From Brucella rhizosphaerae (GTDB lineage: Bacteria > Pseudomonadota > Alphaproteobacteria > Rhizobiales > Rhizobiaceae): a stretch of DNA of 64,000 nt. The stretch lies in NCBI RefSeq assembly GCF_002252475.1, contig NZ_NNRK01000034.1, positions 62,001 to 126,000 on the forward strand. Reading direction: 5' to 3'. The first letter of the stretch is position 1. The number at the start of each line of letters is the position of its first letter. Below the pieces are notes generated by a model that saw only the letters and a list, made by a program, of their open reading frames with translations, did no database searches and was not told the origin of the DNA. The position numbers and the translations under genes were made by a program. Positions 1 through 9,354 of this stretch are shown piece by piece.

Positions 1-648
1 GCGTTCGCTTTCGGTCGCGTTTCCAACGGTATTGAGCGCGGAACGGTCAAGATCGACGCAACAATCGAACAGGCTTTGTTCGGTATGTGTGGCACGCTGC
101 AGCGATTTTTCCGTGGTGGACGGATGAACGCCGCTGATCAACAAGCGCTTGCCCTGCTTGTCTTTTAGAAGATCAAGTGCTGCCTGTATGCGCGACTGCC
201 CGCCCGTCAGCACGACAATAGCGTCAGCTGGCTCGTCAAGCACCGGCGATTGCATGCTGGTGACCTTCTCGCTGAAGGCAACAAAGCCGATCAGAAAGGC
301 GACAAGGGCCAGAAACAGCACAATGGAAATAGGCTGAAGTCGTCGAAATACACGCATTAGGACAGACCATATGAATTTACCGACAGCTGACGCAAGCATT
401 GATGGCGTATGCGCAGAAGAGGGCGCATCCGTTTCGCGGCTGCGGCGCCAAACCACAGCGCCCATATGCGCTTCCGTCTTTGCCTCTCTGCCTGCCACTG
501 CATCAACGCTTTCCGAACGCCCCGCCAATACCGTTTGCTGAACCTTGTGTTCACTCACCTTGCCATCATAGCCATCATTGCGGCGATAACCCGGAAAGTT
601 GCCGGAAATTCGTGACTTCCGATCGGTGTTGGCAAAAAAGACGGTCAT
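1..648 (-). CDS. YdcF-like DUF218 membrane protein, partial at the left edge
   Basis: The reading frame is open from an ATG at 648 to the window edge (216 codons, C-terminus missing). The ATG overlaps the TGA of ftsX as ATGA, which supports this start over internal ATGs at 384 and 357. About the first 100 residues are polar and low in complexity. A single membrane segment follows (about residues 107-125), then the start of a DUF218 domain with DAIVVLTGG and GKRLLISGVH, as in YdcF/SanA-type envelope proteins. The biochemical activity of this family is not settled. Translational coupling to ftsEX suggests an envelope or division-related role (inference). The long polar N-terminus is unusual, so the internal start at 357 remains possible. 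Confidence 0.8.
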   Translation of the reverse strand, partial: MTVFFANTDRKSRISGNFPGYRRNDGYDGKVSEHKVQQTVLAGRSESVDAVAGREAKTEAHMGAVVWRRSRETDAPSSAHTPSMLASAVGKFIWSVLMRVFRRLQPISIVLFLALVAFLIGFVAFSEKVTSMQSPVLDEPADAIVVLTGGQSRIQAALDLLKDKQGKRLLISGVHPSTTEKSLQRATHTEQSLFDCCVDLDRSALNTVGNATESER

Positions 649-1700
649 TCGGCCCGTACTCCCGGACCATCCATAGTTGAGAGCTGGCGAACAACTGTCA
701 GACGACTTGTCAGCATCGTCAGCACACTCACCAGAATGATGATTACAGCCGCGCCAATATAGCCATCGCGACCAATGGCAAAATTGCCAAACATTGCAGC
801 AGCCTGATCGGCAGCCGGTGTCCCCATATGTCGCGACGCCCACCATGAGAAGACGAAAAACACAAACATGGCAGCCATACCGCCAAACAGCGCGCCTTTA
901 AGTGCTGTACGGAAGAAATGCCATTCGAATTCGCGCGCGACGAATTTCGATTCCGCCCCGATGAAATGCAGGACTTCGATGATATGGCCATTGCCAGACA
1001 TGGCGCCACGGGTAGCAAAGATAACCGTCAGAACGGTTGCTGCCACCACAAGCGACAAGACGCCTGTGCCAATCAGCACTGTCGTATTGGCCATCGAAAC
1101 AAGTCTGTCGACCCATGTGCGATGGTCGTCAAAACTTGCGCTCGGAATTGCGCGGGTGATTTCAGCGCGCATGGTTTCAAAATCTGGCGGCGTATTCTCG
1201 TCAATGGTGACAACAACCAGACGAGGAACCGGCAATTCATCGATGTTAAGGCCGCTGCCAAGCCATGGTTCAAGCAAGCGAGCGGTCGCATCCTTGTCAA
1301 TGATGCTGGTATCTTTCACGCCAGCAAAGCCGCGCGCAATGCCGCTTGCATCCTGAAGCGCCTTGTCCATATCAAGCCCATCAACCGGACGGATCTGAAT
1401 GGTTGCCTCGCGCGCAATCTGGCTTTGCCACTGGGCTGCCGAAGCCCGCACCAGCGTCACACCACCAAGGGTGAGGCAGGCAAGAAATGTCATGATCGCA
1501 ATCACGATCACCAGCGCCGTACCCGTCACACTTCCATCAGGCACGATGGGGCTTGGCCCTTGCCGCTTTCTGCGCTTACCAATGCGGACCATAAGCATAT
1601 CCTTGAGGTCTTCAAAGCGTATGCGCAGGTCGTCCATGACCTTTCGTAAAACTTTCTGCCAGTCCCTGTCAGCATCAATCATAGATATCGAGCCGCCCAT
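645..1700 (-). CDS. ftsX: Cell division protein FtsX (ABC transporter permease-like)
   Basis: This is the membrane partner of FtsE. In the known FtsEX complex it passes ATP-driven conformational changes to periplasmic cell-wall hydrolase regulators at the septum. The 351 residues show a cytosolic N-terminus, a first membrane span at about 56-77, a periplasmic domain of about 130 residues, and three C-terminal spans near 210, 265 and 320: the FtsX topology. The start at 1700 overlaps the ftsE 3' end. A second in-frame ATG at 1682 (MIDADRD) sits as an overlap with the ftsE stop region and is the more likely translational start. The 3' end overlaps the YdcF-like gene, so ftsE, ftsX and ydcF form one coupled unit. 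Confidence 0.93.
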   Translation of the reverse strand: MGGSISMIDADRDWQKVLRKVMDDLRIRFEDLKDMLMVRIGKRRKRQGPSPIVPDGSVTGTALVIVIAIMTFLACLTLGGVTLVRASAAQWQSQIAREATIQIRPVDGLDMDKALQDASGIARGFAGVKDTSIIDKDATARLLEPWLGSGLNIDELPVPRLVVVTIDENTPPDFETMRAEITRAIPSASFDDHRTWVDRLVSMANTTVLIGTGVLSLVVAATVLTVIFATRGAMSGNGHIIEVLHFIGAESKFVAREFEWHFFRTALKGALFGGMAAMFVFFVFSWWASRHMGTPAADQAAAMFGNFAIGRDGYIGAAVIIILVSVLTMLTSRLTVVRQLSTMDGPGVRAE

Positions 1701-2334
1701 GTTCGAGGATCATGCGCCGCGCATTGACCTGTTCCATCAGGGACAGATCGTGCGTTGCAATGATGACAGCAGTGCCTGAGCGGTTAAGCTCTGTGAAAAG
1801 CCGCAGCAAGCGCTTGGCGAGTGGCGGATCGACATTGCCCGTCGGTTCATCCGCCAGCAGCAGCTCCGGTTGGTCGATCAATGCACGCGCAATCGCTGCA
1901 CGCTGCTTTTCACCGCCAGAAAGCACCGGAGGCAACACATTCATACGGTCACCGAGCCCGACCCAGTGCAACAGCTCTTCGACCTCATGACGATAGGTGG
2001 CCTCTTCCTTGCCGCGCACCCGCAGCGGAAGCGCCACATTTTCATAGGTCGTCATATGATCGAGCAGTCGAAAATCCTGGAAAACAATCCCGATGCGCCG
2101 ACGTAAAAGCGGCACTTCCTTGTGGTCGAGCCGCGCGACATCCTTGCCGAAAATGTTGATCAGCCCGCGCGTCGGCTTCAGCGCCATGAACAACAGGCGC
2201 AGCAACGACGTCTTACCGGCGCCCGAGGGGCCGGTCAGAAACTGGAATGAGCGCGGCGGAATATGAAAGCTGACATCCTTGAGGATCTCTGGCCCCATTC
2301 CATATCTCAGGCCGACATTCTCGAAACGTATCAC
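1675..2334 (-). CDS. ftsE: Cell division ATP-binding protein FtsE
   Basis: ABC-type ATPase that energises FtsX at the division site. The 219 residues contain Walker A GPSGAGKT (35-42), the signature LSGGEKQR (about 138-145) and Walker B LLLADEPTGNVD (about 159). This is a complete nucleotide-binding domain of the usual FtsE length. The start codon is GTG at 2334. It is the first gene of the ftsE-ftsX-ydcF unit, and about 350 bases without a gene lie upstream and should hold the promoter. Lipoprotein-release ATPases such as LolD are close relatives, but the adjacent FtsX makes FtsE the clear call. Confidence 0.95.
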   Translation of the reverse strand: MIRFENVGLRYGMGPEILKDVSFHIPPRSFQFLTGPSGAGKTSLLRLLFMALKPTRGLINIFGKDVARLDHKEVPLLRRRIGIVFQDFRLLDHMTTYENVALPLRVRGKEEATYRHEVEELLHWVGLGDRMNVLPPVLSGGEKQRAAIARALIDQPELLLADEPTGNVDPPLAKRLLRLFTELNRSGTAVIIATHDLSLMEQVNARRMILEHGRLDIYD

Positions 2335-2685
2335 CGGTGTGCTTCTCTAAATTGTCCGTATTCCGATTGGGTAACGGATGAAATCGATATCAGGACGACC
2401 TTTAACCTCCATGGTTAATGTGAGGTTAATGCGAAGTTAATTCGGGCAAAATCATCTATAAAAATTGCGCGAGCATTGTGTTTTTATAACGCAGAACATT
2501 CAGGCAATTATTGGAACGAACACAACAAAGCCTGCAACCATCTGACAAACGCCAGATCGGTCCCATCCCTTGAGCATTTCCAGCAAAAGGGGAAACTGGT
2601 TTTGTGTAGAGTAATGCTTAAAAATCAAGAGTTGGAATGATTCAAACTTAAATATCAAACTGAAAAAACTTAATCTGAAACAAGA
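2335..2685. other. Intergenic region upstream of ftsE
   Basis: There is no convincing coding frame in these 351 bases. The segment next to ftsE is AT-rich and should contain the ftsE promoter. One copy of the dispersed palindromic repeat lies at 2572-2620. The last 60 bases are very A-rich and abut the 3' end of the small lipoprotein gene. Confidence 0.6.
2572..2620. repeat. Dispersed intergenic palindromic repeat, copy a
   Basis: It begins GAGCATTTCCAGCAAAAG and ends GTAATGCTTA, with a central GGTTTTGTG. The ends are imperfect inverted repeats (GCATT/AATGC). The same pattern recurs in intergenic gaps at 13172, 15567, 23345, 41523 and, more diverged, elsewhere in the window. It resembles the short palindromic repeats common between genes in Brucella and Rhizobium relatives. 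Confidence 0.7.
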
Positions 2686-2988
2686 CTATTCCCAGCAACC
2701 GAGATTGCGGCCTTTGAGATTATGGGAATCGATATCAGTGACGAGACGCGCATCTTCACGCAGCAGAACCATCGTCGTGCGTTGCTTGAGGTCAATCCGC
2801 TGCCAGCCGGCACATTCCTTCGGCATAGACGGAGCACTGTCGATCCTGACCGTTTCAGACCATGCTGTGGCCGCGCAACCAGACAGAACTGCACCAACGG
2901 CTACGATCATCACGGATTGCAGTATCGATCTGCATGTTCGTGCCTCAAGTTGAATATTCAAGGCTGGCAACTCCCTATAATGCCCCAC
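2686..2988 (-). CDS. Small putative lipoprotein, function unknown
   Basis: The 100-codon frame has a GTG start at 2988. A second start, TTG near 2958, lies about 9 bases after AGGGAG and may be the real one. A hydrophobic stretch ends in the lipobox LSGC (about residues 35-38), so it is probably lipidated and exported. The mature part is about 62 residues and has two further cysteines (ECAGW and GCW near the C-terminus) that could form a disulphide. I recognise no named family, although similar short Cys-containing lipoproteins occur in rhizobia. It stands alone between ftsE and aqpZ. Confidence 0.65.
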   Translation of the reverse strand: MGHYRELPALNIQLEARTCRSILQSVMIVAVGAVLSGCAATAWSETVRIDSAPSMPKECAGWQRIDLKQRTTMVLLREDARLVTDIDSHNLKGRNLGCWE

Positions 2989-3348
2989 GAAACACCCGCT
3001 TTGCCGATATCGTTTTCATCGCAATTATTTGCATGAACAAGCTTCTTATAACGCGCGTGCCCCTGCGACCGCAATATACAAGACAAAACCAAGCATGATT
3101 TAAATTAAGGCCAAAAAACGGCCTATTTATGGGTTTTTGGGGCTGTTCTGAAAGTTTGGAACTATTTAAAAGAACACTCTAATACAAATTAAATTCAACA
3201 CGAAATTTACTGTGATAACTGTAATATCTGACAAATATCACAAACTTATCGCCCAATTAAGCACGATTGATGTAAGAAAAAGCCGACTGTATATTTAGTC
3301 ATCTGATTCGCATTGGCATTTATCACTACACCAACACTGGGGACTTCC
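2989..3348. other. AT-rich intergenic region upstream of aqpZ
   Basis: These 360 bases have no coding frame I can support. The part from about 3100 to 3300 is markedly AT-rich compared with the flanking genes. It presumably holds divergent promoters for the small lipoprotein (-) and aqpZ (+). I see no defined operator or riboswitch. Confidence 0.5.
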
Positions 3349-4035
3349 ATGTTGAACAAACTGTCTGCGGAATTTTTCGGAACATTCTGGCTCGTCTTCG
3401 GTGGTTGCGGCAGCGCAATCTTCGCAGCAGCCTATCCCGAATTGGGCATTGGCTTTGCTGGCGTTGCTCTCGCCTTCGGTCTGACCGTTCTCACGATGGC
3501 TTATGCTGTCGGCGGCATTTCGGGTGGCCACTTCAATCCCGCCGTATCGCTCGGTCTTCTCGTTGCCGGCCGTTTCCCGGCCAAAGACCTTATCCCTTAC
3601 TGGATTGCACAGGTTCTGGGCGGTGTTGCTGCGGCAGCCGTTCTCTATCTGGTTGCAACTGGCAAAAGTGGCTTCACAGCGGGCGGCTTTGCATCCAACG
3701 GTTATGGCGAGCTATCACCTGGCGGCTATAGCCTCACATCGGCACTACTCATTGAAATCGTACTGACGGCGTTCTTCCTGATCGTCATTCTCGGTTCGAC
3801 CTCGTCAGCCGTGCCATCGGGCTTCGCACCGATTGCCATCGGTCTTGCTCTTACACTGATCCACCTGATCGCGATCCCTGTAACCAACACATCGGTTAAC
3901 CCAGCCCGTTCAGCGGCTGCAGCCCTGTTTGCGGAAACCGGCGCTTTGGGCCAGCTCTGGCTGTTCTGGGTGGCACCGCTTGTTGGTGCCGCGATTGGCG
4001 CCATCATCTGGAAAGGCCTGCTCGGCAAGGACTGA
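3349..4035 (+). CDS. aqpZ: Aquaporin Z water channel
   Basis: Inner-membrane MIP-family channel for rapid water flux. The start ATG at 3349 follows GGGGA; an upstream in-frame start at 3313 lacks conservation and a ribosome site. The 228 residues carry both NPA boxes (63-65 and 184-186). The water-specific filter positions match E. coli AqpZ: F43, H172, T181 and R187. That supports water rather than glycerol as substrate. Six membrane spans plus two half-helices are evident. The gene is monocistronic and is followed by a strong terminator at 4062-4088. Confidence 0.95.
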   Translation: MLNKLSAEFFGTFWLVFGGCGSAIFAAAYPELGIGFAGVALAFGLTVLTMAYAVGGISGGHFNPAVSLGLLVAGRFPAKDLIPYWIAQVLGGVAAAAVLYLVATGKSGFTAGGFASNGYGELSPGGYSLTSALLIEIVLTAFFLIVILGSTSSAVPSGFAPIAIGLALTLIHLIAIPVTNTSVNPARSAAAALFAETGALGQLWLFWVAPLVGAAIGAIIWKGLLGKD

Positions 4036-4061
4036 GCAGCAACAAGGATACAAAAGCATCG

Positions 4062-4088
4062 AAAAGGCCGGTTTATACCGGCCTTTTT
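4062..4088 (+). terminator. Rho-independent terminator after aqpZ
   Basis: AAGGCCGG and CCGGCCTT form a stem around a short TTTATA loop and are followed directly by a run of T. It lies 26 bases after the aqpZ stop codon. Confidence 0.9.
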
Positions 4089-4223
4089 GCTTTTCTCAGT
4101 CAGCAACCGATAGAAAAGCGCGTGGCATTTGTTGCATCAGCTGCGTTTTCTCCAAGAAAAAGTGATCGTTGCCCGCAAAAAATTGCTGTAAGAAGAAATT
4201 CCCTTTTACAGATGTCCTGAGCA

Positions 4224-5465
4224 ATGTCCCCCAGCACCGATGCTTCCCATGCGGATCGTTACGCCGCTTTCCGCCATACATCATTCAAAAAATATTGGGC
4301 CGCACGCTTTCTGAGCGCCTTCGCCGTCCAGATCGTCAGTGTTTCTGTCGGCTGGCAGATTTATGACCAGACCCGCGATGCATTCAATCTTGGCATGGTC
4401 GGACTGGTACAGTTTCTGCCCGCATTATTGCTTGTCTTGTTCACTGGCGCGGCAGCTGATCGCTTCGGCCGACGTCTCGTCATGGGGCTTTCGCTCATTC
4501 TCGAAAGTGTCGTCACCGCGATACTACTGGTTCTGACGCTGGCCGGTCTGTTTGAGCCACTAACGGTCTTTGCTGCCCTGCTGCTCTTTGGCGTTGCCCG
4601 CGCATTTCTCGGGCCATCTTCCGCGTCTCTCGTGGTCAATCTGGTTCCAACCGAGGATTTCGCCAATGCCGTTTCGTGGAATGCGTCGGCGTGGCAAGTG
4701 GCAACCATTGTAGGTCCGGTCGCAGGTGGTCTGCTCTATGGCGTCTCGCATGTCGCGGCCTATAGCGTGGCCACCGTATTCCTGATCGCCGGTTCTATCC
4801 TGATCTTCTCCATTCCAAAGCCCAGGCAACATACGACAACAGAAGAGCGCTCGCTCTCCACCATGCTCGCAGGCTTCCGCTACATCTGGAAGGAAAAGAT
4901 CGTTCTCGGTGCTATCTCGCTCGATCTCTTTGCGGTTCTGCTTGGTGGAACCGTTGCGCTTCTGCCGATTTATGCCCGCGATATTCTGGACCTTGGCCCG
5001 TGGGGTCTCGGGCTCTTACGCTCAGCTCCCGGTATTGGTGCAGTTCTGACGGCGATCTGGCTCGCAGGCCACCCCATCCGCGATCATGCCGGACGCGTTA
5101 TGTTCGTCTTTGTTGCCCTGTTCGGCCTGTTCAACATCATCTTTGGCGTTTCGACACTGACATGGCTTTCGATCATAGCTCTCGCCTTGGCGGGTGCTGC
5201 TGATATGATCAGCGTCTATATCCGTGAAACCCTGATGCAGCTGTGGACACCAGATCATGTTCGCGGTCGCGTCAATGCAGTCAACATGGTGTTTGTGGGC
5301 GCTTCAAACGAGTTGGGTGAATTCCGTGCCGGGCTGATGGCTGCCGCTATTGGCGCGGTCCCGGCGGTGGTCATTGGTGGTATTGGGTCTGTTGCTGTTG
5401 CAGTCGCGTGGGCCGCCATGTTCCCGCAATTACGCAAAGCACGCAATTTGCAGGGCAGAACTTAA
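4224..5465 (+). CDS. Major facilitator superfamily exporter
   Basis: The 413 residues have about 12 hydrophobic spans. The cytoplasmic loop after span 2 reads GAAADRFGRR, the classical MFS motif A. The overall pattern resembles the EntS-type siderophore/drug exporter branch (inference from general similarity). The substrate cannot be told from sequence. The start ATG at 4224 has only a weak ribosome site. A stretch of about 135 bases separates it from the aqpZ terminator, so it has its own promoter. It converges with the TerB-like gene, whose stop lies 13 bases away. Confidence 0.85.
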   Translation: MSPSTDASHADRYAAFRHTSFKKYWAARFLSAFAVQIVSVSVGWQIYDQTRDAFNLGMVGLVQFLPALLLVLFTGAAADRFGRRLVMGLSLILESVVTAILLVLTLAGLFEPLTVFAALLLFGVARAFLGPSSASLVVNLVPTEDFANAVSWNASAWQVATIVGPVAGGLLYGVSHVAAYSVATVFLIAGSILIFSIPKPRQHTTTEERSLSTMLAGFRYIWKEKIVLGAISLDLFAVLLGGTVALLPIYARDILDLGPWGLGLLRSAPGIGAVLTAIWLAGHPIRDHAGRVMFVFVALFGLFNIIFGVSTLTWLSIIALALAGAADMISVYIRETLMQLWTPDHVRGRVNAVNMVFVGASNELGEFRAGLMAAAIGAVPAVVIGGIGSVAVAVAWAAMFPQLRKARNLQGRT

Positions 5466-5478
5466 CCCTGAGTGCGTG

Positions 5479-5958
5479 TCAGACCTCTGACACGCCACTA
5501 TTGGCTGCGTGGACACGTGCCTCAATCATATTGCGATCTTGTTCCTTGATGCCAATGAGATGAGCAACGCGCCACATCACATCTGCTTCCACTTCACTGA
5601 CAACCCCATCTGCGTAGACGAGTTCCCACATCAAGGTCACGAAATCAACGCAGGCCTGATAGTCGAGATGACGCTTCAGAACAGAAGTGAAATCAGAGAG
5701 GCTTATCGATTCCTGATCAGCTTCTTCTGCGGCCTTGATCAGCTTTTTAAGCGCATCACCTTTGAGGCCATATTTCTGCGAAAGCATTGCTGAGAGTTTT
5801 GCCCGCTCGCTTTCGCGCGTCTCGCCATCAGCATCCATGATATGAAACAGAAGGGCTGCGGCTGCAAGCCGTGGGTCGGCATCGGAAAATTTCTCGCCGC
5901 GCTCACGAAAACCGTTGCCCGGCAATTCTTTAAGAAACTCCAGCAGACGATCGAACAT
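5479..5958 (-). CDS. TerB-like (tellurite resistance TerB fold) protein
   Basis: The 159-residue all-helical protein has the acidic repeats typical of the TerB domain: LLFHIMDADGET near 36-48 and the second half-repeat MWELVYADGVVSEVE near 108-122. These DxDG-type loops may bind metal. Stand-alone TerB proteins are widespread in alphaproteobacteria and usually have no proven tellurite role. It is a single gene with AGGGTGA immediately before the ATG. Confidence 0.8.
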   Translation of the reverse strand: MFDRLLEFLKELPGNGFRERGEKFSDADPRLAAAALLFHIMDADGETRESERAKLSAMLSQKYGLKGDALKKLIKAAEEADQESISLSDFTSVLKRHLDYQACVDFVTLMWELVYADGVVSEVEADVMWRVAHLIGIKEQDRNMIEARVHAANSGVSEV

Positions 5959-6275
5959 TCACCCTCACCACGTCTTAACACCACACAAAGGACAGCAAGG
6001 CGCTATCCTTTTTTGGAAGTGTTCAAAGTAGCGGGATGGGATCGCGTCGCACAAGGCGGCAAACTGCCTTGACGCGATTCCAACAGCTCAAGACCGTGCC
6101 GCCGTGGTCTTTAGGCAACATTTAGCCCCCTGAAAGGGTCGTAAAGCGCGGCGCGTCTTATCATCCTCACACGAAACGCTCTAATTCTCTGGTTATACGC
6201 ATGTCACCATCTCATCGAAGCAAGGCCAGAAATCAGTCCTGTGAGCTGATAGGCCCCGCTTTTGAAAGACATGCT
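5959..6275. other. Intergenic region between the TerB-like gene and hemY
   Basis: There is no supported gene in these 317 bases. The region holds a nested hairpin at 6041-6078 and degenerate copies of repeat-like words (cgctctaa near 6178, gacatgcttt near 6268). It includes the promoter side of the TerB-like gene and the 3' side of hemY. Confidence 0.5.
6041..6078. repeat. Nested inverted repeat (extended hairpin)
   Basis: The outer arms ATCGCGTC and GACGCGAT enclose the inner arms CAAGGC and GCCTTG around a short loop. It has no T-run, so it is not a standard terminator. It may be a further type of dispersed palindrome. Confidence 0.55.
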
Positions 6276-7922
6276 TTAGAACAACCGCAGACCGTTCTGA
6301 GCTTTCTGGGATGACTTGCTTTCATCCACACCAGGATCATCGACAATGATATGTGCTGTGCGGGTCTTTCCATTGTCGGCGTCGTCTTCAGCGTCTCCTG
6401 ATGAAACGGCGTCGATTACCGCTGGCTTGTCGACTTCGGCTATTTTGTGCGGCGGTGGAGCAGTCTTCACCTTCACAGGCTCGGCTTCAGGCAAAACCAC
6501 TTCGGCCTCGACCACGTCTTCAAATTTCGGGTTGGGTGTCGTCCTTTCGACCGGAACTATTGCCCTGCTTTCCGTAATGTGTTCCGGAACGGCTTCCGCG
6601 ATTTCCGGCTTTTCCACTTCGATTACCGGTGAAAGCTGTTCAACGGGCACTTTCCATTCAAAACTGTTCAAGCGTCCGGTAACAGGCGACACGGGCGACC
6701 ATTGTTCGGAAACATAACCGTCCGCCGTCCATGCAGGATCGCGCGGTGCCTTAACGGCCTGTGCAAGCCACTGCCGCACCTTGCCCTGATCGCCGGTTTC
6801 GGCTTCTTCAATATCCGCCAGCAGCAGATAAGCGCTTTCACGCGGCGAACCACGCAGCACCTGTTGGGCATTGTCGCGCGCTAAGCGATACTCGCCTGCC
6901 TCATAGGCTGCACGTGCGAGGGCGAGACTGCCCTCCGCATTGTTAGAGCGTAATGTCACCAGATGCCGGGCTCGTTTCAGGCGGTCCTGCACGGTATCGC
7001 CAGCCCGGCCATAAACATAGGTCGAAGCAATATCGGGATGCGGCGAACGCTTCCACGCAGCTTCAAGAATTTTCGAGCCCTTGCGCACTTCGCCATCAGC
7101 AAACAGTGCACGTGCTGCAACAACAGCCGCAGGTACAAGGTCAGGCGCAAGCTTATTGGCTTCAAGTGCTATGGCTTTGGCATGTGCATGATCCACATCA
7201 ACCGTTGCCATAGCCTTGGCTGTGAGAAGAGCTGCACGCTCCTTCTTCACCACGTCCTTGTTGTGCGCGAGTGCCTGTTTGCGTGCATCCACCAACTTCA
7301 ATGCACCATCCCAATCACCCTCAGAGCAAAGCTGGCCCATTACGGCGGATGATGCCCATTCAAGCTGCGGTGCTTCTTTTGCAGCTTCCGCAGCATAATG
7401 GCGAGCGGCCTCACGTGCACCGACGCGCTGTGCTTCGATATAAAGGCCGCGCAGACCAAGCAGCTTGGTTTCCGGGTCTTCGACCATGGCTTCAAAGCCC
7501 TTGCGGGCATCGGCGGTGCGGCCTTCCAGCATGGCAGTCTGGGCTTCAAGAAGCTTGATCAACGGCTCCTGATCAGAGTTCAAAAGCTTGGCTGCTTGCT
7601 TGTTCATGCGGCGCGCGGCTTCCGCGTCACCTGCACCAGCCGCAATCAATCCGGTCGACAGGGACTGATAGCCCCGGTCGCGTTTACGGGCGCGGAAATG
7701 ACGGCGCAGTGTGTAAGGCGACTGGATTATGCTCTTGATAAGCCACCAAAGGATCAGAATCGCAGCAACAATCGCCACCACGCCAGCAGCCGCCGTAATC
7801 AGTGGAACATTATAATGATTGCCGGCAAAGGTGACATCAAGCTCACCCGGACGATCTGCAAGCCAGGAAAATCCAAATCCCAGCAAGACGACGATAGCGA
7901 AGTAAAATATCACACGCAGCAT
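6276..7922 (-). CDS. hemY: HemY-family membrane protein with TPR-like repeats
   Basis: HemY N-terminal family protein (548 residues), usually encoded next to haem-synthesis genes; its exact role is not settled. Two N-terminal spans (about 5-23 and 41-62) are followed by a long helical region with tetratricopeptide-like repeats (about 90-390). An acidic, proline-rich C-terminal tail of about 130 residues follows. It is not the oxygen-dependent protoporphyrinogen oxidase that is also called HemY. It lies 13 bases after the mitofilin-like gene, last in hemC-hemD-mitofilin-hemY, and GGAGG precedes the ATG. The long degenerate C-terminal tail is typical of alphaproteobacterial versions. Confidence 0.88.
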   Translation of the reverse strand: MLRVIFYFAIVVLLGFGFSWLADRPGELDVTFAGNHYNVPLITAAAGVVAIVAAILILWWLIKSIIQSPYTLRRHFRARKRDRGYQSLSTGLIAAGAGDAEAARRMNKQAAKLLNSDQEPLIKLLEAQTAMLEGRTADARKGFEAMVEDPETKLLGLRGLYIEAQRVGAREAARHYAAEAAKEAPQLEWASSAVMGQLCSEGDWDGALKLVDARKQALAHNKDVVKKERAALLTAKAMATVDVDHAHAKAIALEANKLAPDLVPAAVVAARALFADGEVRKGSKILEAAWKRSPHPDIASTYVYGRAGDTVQDRLKRARHLVTLRSNNAEGSLALARAAYEAGEYRLARDNAQQVLRGSPRESAYLLLADIEEAETGDQGKVRQWLAQAVKAPRDPAWTADGYVSEQWSPVSPVTGRLNSFEWKVPVEQLSPVIEVEKPEIAEAVPEHITESRAIVPVERTTPNPKFEDVVEAEVVLPEAEPVKVKTAPPPHKIAEVDKPAVIDAVSSGDAEDDADNGKTRTAHIIVDDPGVDESKSSQKAQNGLRLF

Positions 7923-7935
7923 GGGCGACGCCTCC

Positions 7936-9273
7936 TTAGTTTGGCGCCGTGGCGTCTGTTGCGGTTTTAGGCTTCAGGCTGTCAGCAACAAGACGCTGGA
8001 TCAATGCATCTGCATTGTGCCGCGCTTTCATCTGGCCTGCGAACTCTTCTGATGCAGCCTTTGCATCGGGGGCAAGCTGCTCCCATTCGGAGATTGCGCG
8101 TTCGAGATCACCGGCGTGAAGGGCTGCCTCCATACGCGCAGTGGCCGGACCGGCGCCTGTCCCGCTCACATTGCCCGCAACGGGGCGAACGCTGACAAGA
8201 CCCTTGGCACTGGCGACAAGCTGGTCCCATACGCCCGCATCAGCGGGTAGCTTGTTTTCTGTGGCGATGATCCTGTTTGCAACAGGGCCGAACCATGCAT
8301 TTAGATCGGCAATGGTCGGCACACCTTTGTCGGCAAAAGCACTCAGCCCTTCAACAGACTTATCCTGTGGTGCCACCGAAGCATAAGTATCGAGCTCGGC
8401 CTTGAATGAGCCGCCACGATCAATCGCTGTCTTCAATGCATTAGCGGCAATCAGCGCCGATGCATCGGGCTGACGGGCGCTCTCACTGACCTTATCCTGA
8501 AGCGAAACCAACTTCTGCTCCAGATCAGAAATCGTGCCGCTATTGCCCGAAACACCGGCCGCGGCCTGATCAGCCTGGTTCTTTGCATCGCCCAGTTGCG
8601 ATTCAAGCGCTGTGAGACGTTCGGTCAGCGCTGAAACCTCAGCCGGAGTGGAGCCGCCCTCGCCTGCCTTGGGCAGTGCTGCAAACTGCTGCTGAATTTC
8701 GGTGAGGCTCCCGGCAACGGCTTCTGCCTTTATTTCAGCCGCCTCAACATTTTTTTGCAAATCGGCAAGTTGCGTCTTGCTGGCATCATCAAGAGGTGCA
8801 GGCGATGGATTGCTGCGCAGATCAGCAATCTGTTGTTCCATACGCGCCAATTGCTCGGCAGTTACGCGAGATCCGGGCGAAGGCACGACATTGCCCCATT
8901 GCAGTGCAAGCATACCGCCAAGTGCAATCACGCCACCTGCAACGCCAGCCAGAAGATAAGCACCGCCTGATCCGGATTTCTTTTCTGATACCGGCGGCTG
9001 CACCGATGCAGTAGCGCGCGGAGCTTCCCCTGAGGTTTCTGGCTTAACGCCGGCCGTAAAGGGTGGCTTTTCCGTTTTGGGTTCAAATTTTGGAGCACTT
9101 GCAGTTGCAGGTTTTGGATCGTTCATCTTCGAGAAATCTCCCACCGGCTCGGCTGCGGGCATCGCCTCTGGCGCTGCGGTTTCGTCAACGCGTTTAACAT
9201 CCGACGGATCGAGATTGATCGTCACGGGCTTGCGGGCCGGTTTGGAATGTCGCGGAGTTCCGGATTTCGCCAT
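7936..9273 (-). CDS. Mitofilin/Mic60-like inner-membrane protein
   Basis: The 445 residues comprise a polar, Pro/Lys/Glu-rich cytoplasmic N-terminus (1-105) and one membrane span near 106-128. A long Gln/Glu/Ala-rich coiled-coil periplasmic segment (about 135-265) precedes a C-terminal helical domain. That order matches the alphaproteobacterial mitofilin family (COG4223), the bacterial relatives of mitochondrial Mic60, which shape inner membranes. It sits between hemD and hemY, the position reported for this family in many alphaproteobacteria. The ATG follows AGGACC. Confidence 0.85.
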   Translation of the reverse strand: MAKSGTPRHSKPARKPVTINLDPSDVKRVDETAAPEAMPAAEPVGDFSKMNDPKPATASAPKFEPKTEKPPFTAGVKPETSGEAPRATASVQPPVSEKKSGSGGAYLLAGVAGGVIALGGMLALQWGNVVPSPGSRVTAEQLARMEQQIADLRSNPSPAPLDDASKTQLADLQKNVEAAEIKAEAVAGSLTEIQQQFAALPKAGEGGSTPAEVSALTERLTALESQLGDAKNQADQAAAGVSGNSGTISDLEQKLVSLQDKVSESARQPDASALIAANALKTAIDRGGSFKAELDTYASVAPQDKSVEGLSAFADKGVPTIADLNAWFGPVANRIIATENKLPADAGVWDQLVASAKGLVSVRPVAGNVSGTGAGPATARMEAALHAGDLERAISEWEQLAPDAKAASEEFAGQMKARHNADALIQRLVADSLKPKTATDATAPN

Positions 9274-9354
9274 GGGTCCTCTCGTAGTGCTAAGAATGTT
9301 TCTAAAGCTTATCAGATAAAATCACGAGATGAAGGAAGGTTGCGCGCAAAAGAG

